Source of the DNA: Pseudogymnoascus destructans
Taxonomy: Eukaryota; Ascomycota; Leotiomycetes; Thelebolales; Thelebolaceae
Direction of reading: 5' to 3'
Assembly (NCBI RefSeq): GCF_001641265.1
Contig: NW_020167546.1
Location: 186,001 to 250,000 of the forward strand
DNA: 64,000 bases
Shown here: positions 30,900 through 41,459 of the stretch, in pieces
Numbering within the stretch: the stretch's first letter is position 1
Layout: each line of letters begins with the position of its first letter
Notes under the pieces: model-generated
Seen by the model: the letters and a program-made list of their open reading frames with translations, nothing else
Database searches by the model: none
What the model was told of the DNA's origin: nothing
Position numbers and translations under genes: made by a program

Positions 30900-31443
30900 A
30901 TAGAAACACAAGTTTACACCTCTATTAAGTAGCCCATCAAAGCATCAATTTCATACATCAATCAAGGGAATGGAAGAGGTTTTAGTAGATGTATAGATAC
31001 GAGAGTTTGACTTCTCTATGCTATAGGGACAGGTTCAACAGAGTTAGAATCGCAAAAGCAAAAGCTACCATACACTACAATTTAGAGGTGCTTTAACTGC
31101 TGCTCATGCACATGCTACAATTCAACAGAAGGCACAAAAGGAGGTTGATAAACATGAGAAGCAAGTTGCTAGAATAGCAAAAGCAGAGGCATCACAAGCA
31201 AAGAAAGCTCTTCATCAAGCAGGTGTAGAAGCACAGAAGAGAGCGAGAGAGAGAAAGAAGGAGGTTACAAGGCTTACTGGGGCAAAAGAGTTTATACCAA
31301 TTGAGCTTTTGACCCCTATTCCAGATCTAGAGATAGAGGCAAGAGCAAAGGCAGTAGAGGAAGTAGAAGGAATAGAGATTGTAGATATGGCTAGTGATAG
31401 TTCAGAGGGAAGTGATGATGAAAGTGTAGTTTTTACATTTTAG
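30900..31443 (+). pseudogene. C-terminal remnant of another pogo-like transposase
   Basis: The plus strand from about 31070 to the TAG at 31441 encodes a Lys/Ala-rich coiled end (AHAHATIQQKAQKEVDKHEK, VARIAKAEASQAKKALHQAG, then VEVDMAS-like acidic tail ending DDESVVFTF), typical of the tails of fungal pogo/Tigger transposases. The part to the left is full of stops, and no N-terminus is present. A repeated GGGACACTTG (31513-31522 and 31532-31541) resembles the terminal repeat of such an element. Confidence 0.55.
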
Positions 31444-31583
31444 AATAAATGAGAAGAAGTACCTATCTATATGTTTTTCTATATACAGATACCTACTTAT
31501 TTTGCCCTGAGAGGGGACACTTGGTTGTGGGGGGACACTTGTTTGATCCGACTGTGAGCGAAGCGAACAGGCGGTCCCGACGA

Positions 31584-32066
31584 TTAAGGGGTCGGGCTTT
31601 TTGAAAAACGTGAAATAGTAGAAACCGGGATATGTAGGCCCAAGTCCATTCCAACGGTCCCATTGGAAACCCGGAGCTTCTCCAGGCGGGGACAGCAGAA
31701 CAGCATAAGGGAGAAGACGGCATCCCATTGACCCTCGTATACATTGTTATTCCAAGTCTCCTCTGAGCCGGCACCGTCACGTCGGTCTGTAGTATACAGG
31801 ATGTTCCTAGCAAACAGTTCCTCTGTAAACAATCCCCTCCCATACAGTCTGGAAACCAGACCCCTCGCTAGCACCCCCTCTTCTTCAGAAAAGCAACCGA
31901 TATCTTCACGTTCTTGGCCTGGTAGCTTAAGTTGCACCTCGACTATCTGACTCCCAAGCGCTGGGTTGCGTAGCAGCGTCCGCAACAGCAGCGGGGTACG
32001 GCGTGGGTCATGTGGTGCGTCCTCATGCTGTTGTATGGCACGGTGAGGGCGCTGCAACGAAGCCAA
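31584..32066 (-). pseudogene. truncated F-box/LRR-like gene fragment
   Basis: An uninterrupted but headless frame reads TPLLLRTLLRNPALGSQIVE, VQLKLPGQE, then WDAVFSLMLFCCPRLEKLRV, the pattern of fungal proteins with an F-box and degenerate leucine-rich repeats. It loses similarity at about 31625, where transposon-derived sequence begins. The listed first residue is not a supported start: upstream coding potential continues in another frame (near 32066-32150). I read this as a gene remnant cut by transposon insertion. Confidence 0.45.
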
Positions 32067-32159
32067 AGTTGTTGGAGGGAGAAGGATTCGGGCGCTGGGA
32101 TACGATGGGCTATTGGCTTGGATGTAGGCCTTATGCAGCCACCGAATTCTATCACAGCT

Positions 32160-32804
32160 GAAGCTGAAGAGCCCTCAGTTTGTCAGGGTTTCGGGGCTTC
32201 CCCCGAGGCCTATAAGTAGAATACGTAGGCCCGTAGGATAGTGTAAAAAATTCAATCGATCTATATATTGTGCATTCTGTATTTACTGTGCGCCAAGAGA
32301 CTGATTGATCGGGGATTTACATACTAAATTAGCTATGTATCTCCGTTACCCCATCAATTACTCTCAACAAAAGTAGCATGACAAACGGCATATGGCTGCG
32401 AGGGTCGCCGACTCACCGTGGATGGGCGAAGATGGACGAGATGATCTCGTTGGGTTGGGGAGGCCGTCAATAGCGGGAGGCATTGTGAGTGGAAGCTGGC
32501 CACGGATATTTCATATACAGCCTCGTTAATAATGGAAATGGCCACACCTCTGCGAAGGCGTGTTGTTCGATGATGCCTTCAACGTTTGACTCCAACAAAT
32601 GCACACTCCAGCCCCAATGCAAGAATCCCCAAATAGATCAACAAAGAGCGGCCCGCAACAAATTATTAATTTCTGGAGAAGATAAAATCCATATAAACTA
32701 ATCTGGTAATACAGAAATCTATCCCGTAGCGTCACCTATAAGGAGTGTATCCCGGATCCGCGCCGCAGACGAGGGCAAGCGCCAAGTGCCAAACAAAAAC
32801 CCAA
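32160..32804. other. gene-free stretch
   Basis: No supported feature apart from short low-similarity frames. Confidence 0.3.
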
Positions 32805-32866
32805 CAGCACCAGCACCAGCACCAGCACCAGCACCAGCACCAGCACCAGCACCAGCACCAGCACCA
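32805..32866. repeat. AGCACC hexanucleotide repeat, about ten copies
   Basis: Perfect hexamer microsatellite just after the 3' end of the Egh16H-like gene. Confidence 0.9.
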
Positions 32867-32927
32867 ACCCTCATCATCTCCTGTCTAGACTCCCCCACCC
32901 CTGCCAGCATCTAGATTCCATATCCAC

Positions 32928-33828
32928 CTAATCCCTAAGAGCGCGCGCAAATCGGCGCGCGCGGAAGTTAAACTCGACCGCGCGCTTCTTCGCCGTCGAG
33001 CTCTGCGTGAACGCCACCGAACCGCCAAATGGCCCAGCCAGCGCCGAGTTCTGTAATTTCGCGACGCAAACATTGTTGACACCCGCCACGGTCGCCGAGC
33101 ACACCATGCCGGCTGGCATTTGGATCTTGACGGGGAAGTCGGTGCTGGTTGCCGTGCTGAGCCCTGCAATGGTGCCGGGCACGTTCTGGACTACCTGCGC
33201 GCTCTTGAAGGCCGCAGGGTCGGTGCCGCCGGAGGTTCCATCAACGGCTGCGGTAAGAGGGCCCGCGCCGTCCTGGTTCACTTGATGGAAGGTCATTGTG
33301 AGGGTTCCATCGTCGGCGGTGGTGGGGAGACCGGACTTGGCGCCCGACCCAGCTGCCGCCGCAACACCGGATTCCGATGTGCCCTTCACAGTCTTGACAC
33401 CAGTGCCGGTTGCACCCCCGCCAGCTCCACCGAGGAAACTGGAGAAATCGATGCGCTTGGACATGTGCGCGTCGCGAGCCGCGATGTTCTTGGCGCCACC
33501 CATGAAGTTGGCGACGGCGGCGGCGGCATTAACTGGTCCGCTACCTGACGTGCGGCCAAGTGCAGAGGCCATGCTCGTCCCAAGCTCGATGTTGCGGGTG
33601 ATAGCCGTATCAGCCTGTGCGCCGCAAAGTGCGCTGGAGCAGTCACGTGGAGTGCCGTCGATTACTATGACTTGTTAGATGGGTGGTTTTGAGTATGAGC
33701 GTAATATTCTCACCTGTAATGCCTGGCATGACGACACCGTTAGCGCCTTGGACCTCGGTGATAACTCCATGGCCGTAGACACTTGGAATGGTGAAAGCGG
33801 CCAGGACGATGACGGAAGTAATCTGCAT
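32928..33828 (-). CDS. secreted Egh16H/GEgh16-family protein (Gas1/Mas-like)
   Basis: Exon 1 (33828-33714) and exon 2 (33670-32928) join in phase across a 43-nt GT-AG intron with a CTAAC branch site, giving 285 residues. A signal peptide (MQITSVIVLAAFTIPSVYG) is followed by HGVITEVQGANGVVMPGIT, then VIDGTPRDCSSALCG and the rest of the family pattern, with conserved cysteines (DC, LC, MVCSATV, NVCVAKL). Family members are expressed in appressoria of plant pathogens such as Magnaporthe (Gas1/Gas2) and Blumeria, and also occur in insect pathogens and saprotrophs; the molecular activity is unknown. The C-terminus ends in a basic segment (KKRAVEFNFRARRFARALRD) that could be removed by a Kex2-like protease at KKR. 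It sits between transposon blocks. Confidence 0.85.
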
Positions 33829-34956
33829 ATTTGCTTTTGTGAAAGTGAAATGTAATAAAAAGTTTTAATAGATTGAAGCAGAAAACTGATGAAGACAGAG
33901 AGAAGCGGCTGTGAAGCTGATGGAGAACAAACATTGTGAGGGGATTCTCCTCCCTTTTATCTATCCACGAACACGTTGAAAGTCATGGAGAATATAAAAT
34001 TGTTTCGTGCTAGAGGGCAATGGAGACATAGTGCCGCCAGTGAATAACTTATCAGATATATCAACCAATCGCATGCAACTTCCTCTGCACGGATACAATC
34101 CCAAGCCAGAAAACCGGCACTTAGAGTTGTTTCGATCACCGCGGCGCTGTGCGGAAACAAGCCAACCGCAAGTAGTGTTATTGTGACAGCACAATCATCC
34201 AATGAGGTGTCGTGAAGTACGGTCCAGAGGCCTGTCTCCAAGTTGTCTGTTCTTAGACTCTACCCCTTATCGTTTCTAATCATGTTTCTCCAACTGCACA
34301 GCCTCCCCATAGCCCTGAAAGGGATAGGCGGCAAACAAAAAAACCTACCAGCTGCACATTTCAGGACTTTATTCTCCATAAGCGCGGGCGCCAATGCTCG
34401 TAATGTGAGGCTCTACACGTCTCGGCTAGGCCCGAAGAGGACTAGACAGGCCAAGGATCCGCGTGGGATATCATTATCTCGGTCCTTCAACCTCTTGACA
34501 ATCCGGCGAACAGGGCACCATGTTTTGCAAAACTCCCCGCGAGCGCCCCACAGATAGGGCCCCGAGATGTACAGATCTTCGCAAGGTGCCCTTGCGCCAC
34601 CAAGCAGATCACAAACGCCGGCTCCTAGTTCAAACCCAAGCTCCGGCCTCGGTTCGAGCAGTCTGTCAAACGTGCAACTGGACCAGCACTGCTCTGTTCG
34701 GCACACTCTTTGCAGAAATGCATGATTCCAAGCGTCTAGGTTCGCAAAAAGTCCCCGATGTAGAAATGCTTCCGAGATATTGCCGTTTTGGTCACTGGAA
34801 GGGTTTCCCCTTGGGGCGTGATGACAGGTGCATCACACTCAAAACGAACCCGAGACAATCTAACATCGGCAGCCCCTCACTCACTACCCTCCCGTCCGCA
34901 CTCTGTATCACCTCCCGGCCGGCCTGAGATATGCACACTGCTACACCATCTTAGTA

Positions 34957-35119
34957 CAGTCATAATCCGTTAAGTCGATAGCTCGGGTCCCGTAAATACC
35001 ATCGAGATAGCGTAAATATCGAGATATCGAACGTATTTTGGTAGTGGACAGGGGGGTTGAGGCCAGCAAAACGTATCGACTTAACGTGAATCGAGTATCG
35101 ACTTAACGCGTCATGACTG
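34957..35119. mobile_element. 163-bp MITE of the Tc1/mariner type, TSD TA
   Basis: Terminal inverted repeats of about 24 bp begin CAGTCAT and share the block GTTAAGTCGATA at both ends with a few mismatches; TA flanks both sides (34955-34956, 35120-35121). No coding capacity. The centre has further inverted ATCGAGATA-type repeats. Confidence 0.75.
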
Positions 35120-35525
35120 TATGTACATGTCCCATCCATTGCAACCCATTGCAACTCAACCAATTCGCCCATCTATGCTACAAAAAACGCCAACGCCATG
35201 TTATGTGACCAATGAAACCCTTCCATATGCATGGGGGACGCAGCGGGGAGGCCTCTCCGAGAATGCGGAGTGGGACGAGGCAGCGCTGGGGGTTTCCGGC
35301 AACCCGGGCGGCAGTTGATATGTGCTTAGCCAGGCTTGCTTGACTCTCAAGCTACATGTCGTCTCTAGAGCGCTCCCTATTGCAGTTTAGGACATCAGCC
35401 ACCAATCGCAACTGAGATCTGATATAAGAAGGCGACTTGCTCTGTTCTCACCGCCCTGAGCTTGGGACGTTGGGTGTTTCGCCGGAGTTAGACGCTATTC
35501 CTAACCTAGCCCAAAGAGCTTATGT

Positions 35526-35559
35526 ATCACGTGACGAACACATATATGCATCACGTGAT
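35526..35559. promoter_or_regulatory. two ATCACGTGA boxes upstream of the CoA ligase
   Basis: CACGTG at 35528-35533 and 35552-35557, both within ATCACGTGA, 24 bp apart and about 0.6 kb before the ligase ATG. The extended site matches Cbf1/bHLH-type binding sequences. Confidence 0.35.
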
Positions 35560-36137
35560 ATTTGAGTAATCCTTATATGGGAAGGAACGATGGATCACGG
35601 TAACTAAACCGCTTGATCGCACGGATATGGCGACAAAGTTAATATTTGACTGTTTTTGTAGTACTCGAGGGTCTTACAGCAACACTCTCCGTATATTTTT
35701 TATGATTTGTGGCCTCTCGGCAACTAACCATTGTTTCCGCCAACCATAGGGCAAAGCAACTGCCCAGACCCAACAAGTTTCCCACGCATCCTAACTTGTA
35801 CCGAGGGTGAGCACGGTAAACAGCTCTTACCAAGGCCGACTATATCTATGATTCTGGTTATATGACTCTGTTACAATCGGCTTTTATTTGCGCGAGGCTG
35901 ACATTTTTAACACTAGTAAGCTATTGCTTACTGTATCTAGCTAGGTGGTTGGTATGGAAACCTTGCATCCATATGTGTGTGTGGATAGGATTATGCGAGT
36001 GCGGATATAAGAATACAACTGATCATCGCTGACTTCCCCCAACGTTGTTGTCCCTCTATTCTACATAAATATCATTCTTTGCTCCCTTGATACGCTATCG
36101 TCCGCGATTCGAATACCACCTAGCCCTCTTGCTCAAA

Positions 36138-37956
36138 ATGATTTACGAACCTTCATCGGCGTTGGCCCCAATCCGATCCCCATCGCTGCACGAATGGGTA
36201 TTCGGGTCCGCATCTGACCCCATCCCTCACAAGGTAGCATTCCTCGATGCCACACGCCCTGATACCCATTACCTGACACTGGCATCGTGGAGGCAATGGT
36301 CAAAACGTGTAGCTGCTGGTCTGCAAAGGGCTGGCCTGCAACCGGGTGACCGAGTGCTGGTTTACTCCGGCAATGCGCTCTTCTATCCCGTTATATTCAT
36401 GGGCATCATCATGGCTGGCGGTATATTCACTGGATCGAACCCGACATATGTGGCCCGCGAGCTGGCGCATCAATTGAAGGATTCGCAGCCTAGGTTCATG
36501 GTGTCCTCCGGGGCGAGTCTGGAGGTGGCACTGGACGCCGCCGGAACTGCGGGGTTCAGCAAGGACAACATTTTCATATTTGACGACGAAATTTACCAGG
36601 GAGGAGGGGCATCTCGTCTCGGCGTGAAATATTGGGAGGCGCTCGTAGCGAGCAACTTGGAGGGTGCCCAGTTCCAGTGGGCGCATCTGAAGGACCCAAA
36701 GAATACGACCTGCGTCATCAACTACTCTTCCGGCACGACTGGGGTTGCGAAGGGCGTCGAGATCACACATTATAACTACATGGCCACCAGCACCCAGATG
36801 ATCAACCTCATGAAGGAAGATCCTGACTACGAGAAGAACTTAAAGGTTGCGAGAGGCCTATGCGTGCTACCGTATGATCCCCGATCAATTTTACAGGATC
36901 TATTCGATACATACTAATTACCTTGTAGTCTCTACCACGCATTTGGACAAGTGACGTACAGCTCTATTGGGCCCAAGCGCGGAATCCCAATCTACATCAT
37001 GCCCAAATTCGACTTCCTCGATTTCCTGGGACACATCTCAACCCACTGTGTCACCGAGCTCGTGATCGTGCCGCCCATCGTCACTGCTCTCGCCAAGCAC
37101 CCCGCAGCTAAGAAAGCCGACCTTAGCAGCGTCAACTACGTCTTCTGCGGCGGTGCGCCACTAAGCTCCTCTCTCGCCCGCGAGGCTGAGACCCTATGGG
37201 GTGGCAATCTAAACATTAAGGTAAGCCACCCGCGTACAACCTACCCCTCCCATTAACAGACTAACAACCCCACTGCAAGGTTACGGCATGACAGAAACGA
37301 CAGTTATAGCCACGGGAATGAACCCTGCCGTGCTCGCTACCGACGCTTCCGTTGGCTCCCTCGTCTCCGGCCTGTCTGCCCGCCTCGTCGACCCCAAGAC
37401 CGGCATCGACGTTCCCGTTCACCCCGATTCCACAGGCGAGATGTGGGTCCGCGGCCCCAACATCATGAAGGGCTACTGGCGCAACCCGACCGCGACGGCG
37501 GATACGATGAGCGACGGATGGCTGAGGACCGGTGATATGGCGAGGGTCGAGAATGGCCGCTGGTTCATTGTTGATCGCTTGAAGGAACTTATTAAGGTCA
37601 AGGGCTTCCAGGTTGCACCGGCGGAACTGGAAGGACTGATACTGGAGAACCTTAAGGTGGCTGATGTGGGTGTGGTGGGCGTTGTTGTTCAGGGTGAAGA
37701 GTGCCCGAGGGCCTATGTTGCGCTCAAGCAGGGGATGACGGCGACGAAGAGGGAGATCGCCGAGTTTGTCGAGAAGCAGACCACCAGGTATAAGTGGCTC
37801 ACTGGAGGCGTTGTATTTGTGGATGAAATACCTAAGAATCCGGTAAGTTTTGCACTCGAGAATAATAGGTGGAACTGCATGCTAACTATTCCATAGTCGG
37901 GGAAGATCCTTAGAAAGGCCCTGCGGGACCTTGCGGCGAAGGATTCGAAGCTATAG
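36138..37956 (+). CDS. peroxisomal acyl/aryl-CoA ligase (4-coumarate-CoA ligase-like, ANL superfamily)
   Basis: Exons 36138-36871, 36929-37220/37233, 37280-37842 and 37897-37956 encode about 550 residues. The adenylation signature YSSGTTGVAKGVEITHYN, PLYHAFGQ, CGGAPLSSSLA, YGMTETT, GEMWVRGPNIMKGYWRNP, DGWLRTGD, VDRLKELIKVKGFQVAPAEL and the catalytic Lys region SGKILRKALRDL are all present. The C-terminus AAKDSKL ends in the peroxisomal signal SKL. Such enzymes activate fatty or aromatic acids to CoA thioesters via an adenylate. Introns 1 and 3 are canonical. Intron 2 is odd: the strong donor at 37221 has no acceptor in the right phase, and a usable in-frame splice (37234-37279) replaces the usual QG before YGMTE by VSHPR. 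So the gene may be impaired. Confidence 0.85.
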
Positions 37957-38419
37957 TATCATTGTGAGCGCTGGTGCAGCATCATCATTTTTGGAAGGAT
38001 CATTGTCAATCCATCTTAGCGCAAGCGTAGATATATTATAGATATGTTGCCATATAAACCAAATATCAAATCACACTATATATATAACTACACACGAAAG
38101 GCTTCAGGTCTTCCATGGATGGATTTTATATGCCTTCTTTATCCTCGCACTGCTCCATGCATTCCCATTCGTTGTGTATCACTGGAGGAGCATTTCTCTG
38201 GAAGTCTCATTCTATTGGACTTGTGTTCGGCGGATATGTATCCGGGTAGTATCCGTGATTCCCACGGGTAGGGTATATACCCGGCCAATTTCTTACTGGT
38301 AGAGTAGGTATATATCCGGATATATGAGGCTAAATGGAGTATATAAAAAATGAAGCTTTTGGTAATAGTAATAACCTAACCTAACCTAACCCAACCTATT
38401 CGTGTGCCCCTATTCGTAT
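37957..38419. other. gene-free stretch
   Basis: AT-rich 3' flank of the ligase gene; a short run CCTAACCTAACCTAACCC (about 38375-38392) is telomere-like but too short to interpret. Confidence 0.35.
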
Positions 38420-38975
38420 GCCACATCGTCAGCATCATCGATCACTGTCAGCCTCTTGTATCCGACCCCAATTCCGTAATGAACGTAAATATCTAATCGT
38501 CGGCGGTGATAACCTATTCCGCTTTTTTGTAATAATATCACTACCATTACTAAATACCCGTTCTGATGGCTGCGGATGCTGCTGGAATTGCTAAATGGTC
38601 ACGAGCAATACGGACAATAACCAGATATTGGTATTGCTTTGCGCACCAATATTTGAGGATATCAGTATGCTTACTAGGCCGTGGTTCAAGCATCAACGCT
38701 TCCATGCTAGCTCCTGAAATGCTAAGCCTTCTAACGCAAATAGGTCGTCAGAATCAGGTTCTTGCTCTATTGTATTAGTAGCACCTATTGTTTCCGCAAG
38801 AGCTATTTCACGGTCGATACGCTCTGTATCAAGGTGATACTCTCGCTTTTGGTACGTTCTACAAACGTCTTCGAATTGCGCCCTTGCTCGTGATCTTCAT
38901 GTATCGTATTTAGATATATCTTTTTAAATACTGTATGATTCATTCGTGGATCGCAAATTGTAGCAACAGCTAAGT
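38420..38975 (-). pseudogene. hAT transposase C-terminal remnant
   Basis: The minus strand, across several frames, reads ATICDPRMNHTVFKKIYLN, then DILKYWCAKQYQYLVIVRIA, RDHLAIPAASAAIRTG and SNGSDIITKKRNRLSPPTIR, which is the order and wording of the hAT dimerisation domain (usually W...YP.L..LARDYLAIP.TS...ER.FS..G.I.T..R..L). Stops and frameshifts make it non-functional. No terminal repeats identified. Confidence 0.65.
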
Positions 38976-39094
38976 GCTTACACTACTACTGATTCGTCGT
39001 AAGATAATTGGCATGGCTTTTGGCCTGCGGCCTTTATCTGCTTCTGTAAAGCATCCTTCGATGCTCGTCGGGAAATCGGTTCTAGATCGGTAGT

Positions 39095-41107
39095 CAAGTC
39101 GTCACGTTGACCCGGCCAACCGACAGCATCTTGCAGCCATCAAGTATAACGTAGCTGCCCAAAGGAAAGGGCAGAGTATCCGCAAGTTTGTGGCCTATCT
39201 TGAGGACCTCGAGCGCGAAATGGACCCGTATACCGAGGCGCAGAAGACCACCCACCTCTTGATGAAGATCCACCCAGAAATGAGACAATGACTCCTTGAA
39301 GGGGGGCACGCTGAGCGATCCTCCACCCGCAGGGACGTTATTGTTAACCTCCTTGCGATGTTGGAAATGACCAACCGCTGGGTCTCTGAGAAGAACCCTG
39401 ATGGCCACAAGAATAGCCAAAGGGACGAGGGGGGTTCCTCACGAGGAGGCTCCTCCAACTGGAGAGGGGTTATTACGGTTGTTATGGGGATTACGGGTGT
39501 AGCCTTAGCCACCAAGGTTACAACCGCTAAGCAGACAACTGTATGTTATGAGGAATAGCCTCACCTTCCTTCCTTCTTCTTCTTCTTCTCTCTTTAGATT
39601 CAATCTAGATTACTTTTCCTGGACTGGCATCATGACCTCTATGACCATCGTAACAAAGAGAAGGGTTTGGAATGCCGGGACAAGGCATCCCTACGCGCAA
39701 GGGCAGTCGATGGAAAGGATATTACGATATATGGGGCAGCTACCGCCCAGATCCGAACAAGGGACCACTTCAAAAGGGAGTGTGTAGTCACCCAAACCCT
39801 CCTTTCCATGGACACCCCAGGTGTAGACATCATCCTGGGCATGGACTGGATAGCGCAAGTGAACCCACAAATTGATTGGCGCAGACAGACCTGGCGCCAG
39901 CCCTTTGATATCGCAAGGGCTGAGGTGTCGGACATTGAAAAGTGGGAGAAAGGTGATACAGCCTTTGTCTTGGCTCTGAGCACAGAAGACAATACGCTCA
40001 CCCAGTGCCCAAAGGAGTACAAGGCGTATATTGACGTCTTTTCCGAAGAGAAGGCAGAGGACCTCCCAGAGCTAGGAAGAAAAACCCACGCCATTGATAC
40101 AGGAACCCAGGAACCACTGTATGGGCCAGTATACAATCTATCGGAAACTGAGCTGGCCACGCTTCGCGAGTACCTTGACGCGAGCGAGAAGAAAGGATGG
40201 ATCCGAAGGAGCGTGAGCCCTGCAGGCGCTCCTATCCTATTCGTCCAGAAGAAGGATGGAAGCCTACGTCTTTGCGTGGACTATAGGGGCCTGAATAAGA
40301 TCACTGTAAAGAATAGGCACCCCTTGCCACTCATCACTGACACCTTGGATCGACTCCAAGGGGCAAGGTGCTTCACAAAGCTAGATATCCGGAACGCCTA
40401 TCACCGAATCCGAATTCGCCCAGGCGACGAGTGGAAGACAGCCTTCCGCACCCGTTATGGGCACTTCGAATATTGAGTGATGCCTTTCGGGTTGGCAAAC
40501 GCGACAGCAACGTTCCAGGCGTACATGAACGAGACCCTACAAGGGCTCATGGACACCACCTGTGTGGTGTACCTTGACAATATCCTCATTTACTCCCAGG
40601 ACGAGGAGGGACATGCCAACCACGTATGAGAGGTCCTAGGACGCCTACATGAGGCGAACCTATATGTGAAGCTCTCAAAGTGCGAGTTCAATGCCAAGAA
40701 GGTAAGTTTCCTTGGGTACATTGTCACTATGGAAGGAGTAGCCATGGAAAGCGACTGTGTAGCTGCAATCACTGACCGGACGAGAACCAAAATAAGGACA
40801 CCAAGAGTCCAGGTTTCGTTGTCCCTAGAGTTGCGGTGACAGCCGTAACTCAGGGAGAGAGTGCCTATGGAGCTGCAACGGGCCCACTGATGGACTTGAT
40901 TAAAACCCTTCAGGCGACTGACGAGTTAGCTGTTAAATGGGCCAAGGACGCTGGGACTGTGCAAGCGAAGGGCTCTCCAGGTTGGAAGGTAGACGATGCA
41001 GGCATCCTATGCTTCAAGGGAGCGGTATACGTACCTCCCAATCAGGCAGTGAGGATGGAAATCTTTAAGATTTGCCATTACGACCCATTGGCTGGGCACT
41101 TCGGGTA
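39095..41107 (+). pseudogene. Gypsy-D: decayed Ty3/gypsy gag-pol fragment
   Basis: A gag piece (about 39150-39545: SIRKFVAYLEDLEREMDPYT, ending in a Gly/Ser-rich segment) is followed by protease-RT (39667-40476: [50 protein letters not shown]), then a TGA, VMPFGLANATATFQAYMNET, YLDN in place of YxDD, another TGA where CGA (Arg) is expected, and FLGYIVTMEGVAM. After a deletion at about 40780 comes the integrase N-terminus (DDAGILCFKGAVYVPPNQAV). It ends where the Gypsy-C LTR starts. No LTRs of its own were seen. Confidence 0.8.
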
Positions 41108-41112
41108 TAGGA

Positions 41113-41365
41113 TGTCACGGTTCACCAAGGCATAGGGCGCCAGTTGGGTATTATGAATTAAACTCAATCTAGAGAAGAAAGGAAAGAGAAGAGGAGCACT
41201 CGAGCAGTGGCTCGATCTATATACAGCTATTGTGGAGTGAATTCTCTTTAGCGAGACCAGTTCTGAGAATTCACTCCACAACTGAAAACTTCGCTCCAAC
41301 CCCGGAAAGCTCCCCACACCCCTGAACCCCCACTCGAGCTGCAAGGCGCACTTGATATCGTAACA
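41113..41365 (-). repeat. Gypsy-C 3' LTR
   Basis: On the minus strand TGTTACGATATCAAG...CCGTGACA. It contains an inverted pair GTGGAGTGAATTCTC / GAGAATTCACTCCAC near 41233-41281, which would form a stem in the transcript. Confidence 0.85.
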
Positions 41366-41368
41366 CTA

Positions 41369-41459
41369 CCCCCCCCCCTACTCCAGAGTTGATCTCCTGA
41401 TCAACTCTGGAGTAGGGGGGGGGACTGTTTTTTTTTGAAATCCCATTTTCAAAAAAAAA
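41369..41459. repeat. two adjacent perfect hairpins at the Gypsy-C polypurine tract
   Basis: Hairpin 1 (about 41370-41423): a C run plus TACTCCAGAGTTGATC, a 4-nt loop TCCT, then the exact complement ending in a G run. Hairpin 2 (about 41428-41459): TTTTTTTTTGAAA, six-base loop, TTTCAAAAAAAAA. On the element strand the G-rich arm directly adjoins the 3' LTR, where the plus-strand primer (polypurine tract) belongs. Confidence 0.85.

Larger units (their letters stand above)
33829..36137. other. gene-free 2.3-kb region upstream of two divergent genes
   Basis: It contains the promoters of the Egh16H-like gene and of the CoA ligase, one MITE (34957-35119) and two CACGTG boxes. Open frames such as 34520-34927 have no similarity or intron logic. 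Confidence 0.4.

Noticed and set aside
31584..32066. Complete F-box gene
   Set aside because: No start codon context, upstream frame change and an abrupt end at transposon sequence show it is a remnant.
38373..38392. Interstitial telomere repeat
   Set aside because: Only about three CCTAA units with a variant; Pezizomycotina telomeres are CCCTAA and such short runs occur by chance.
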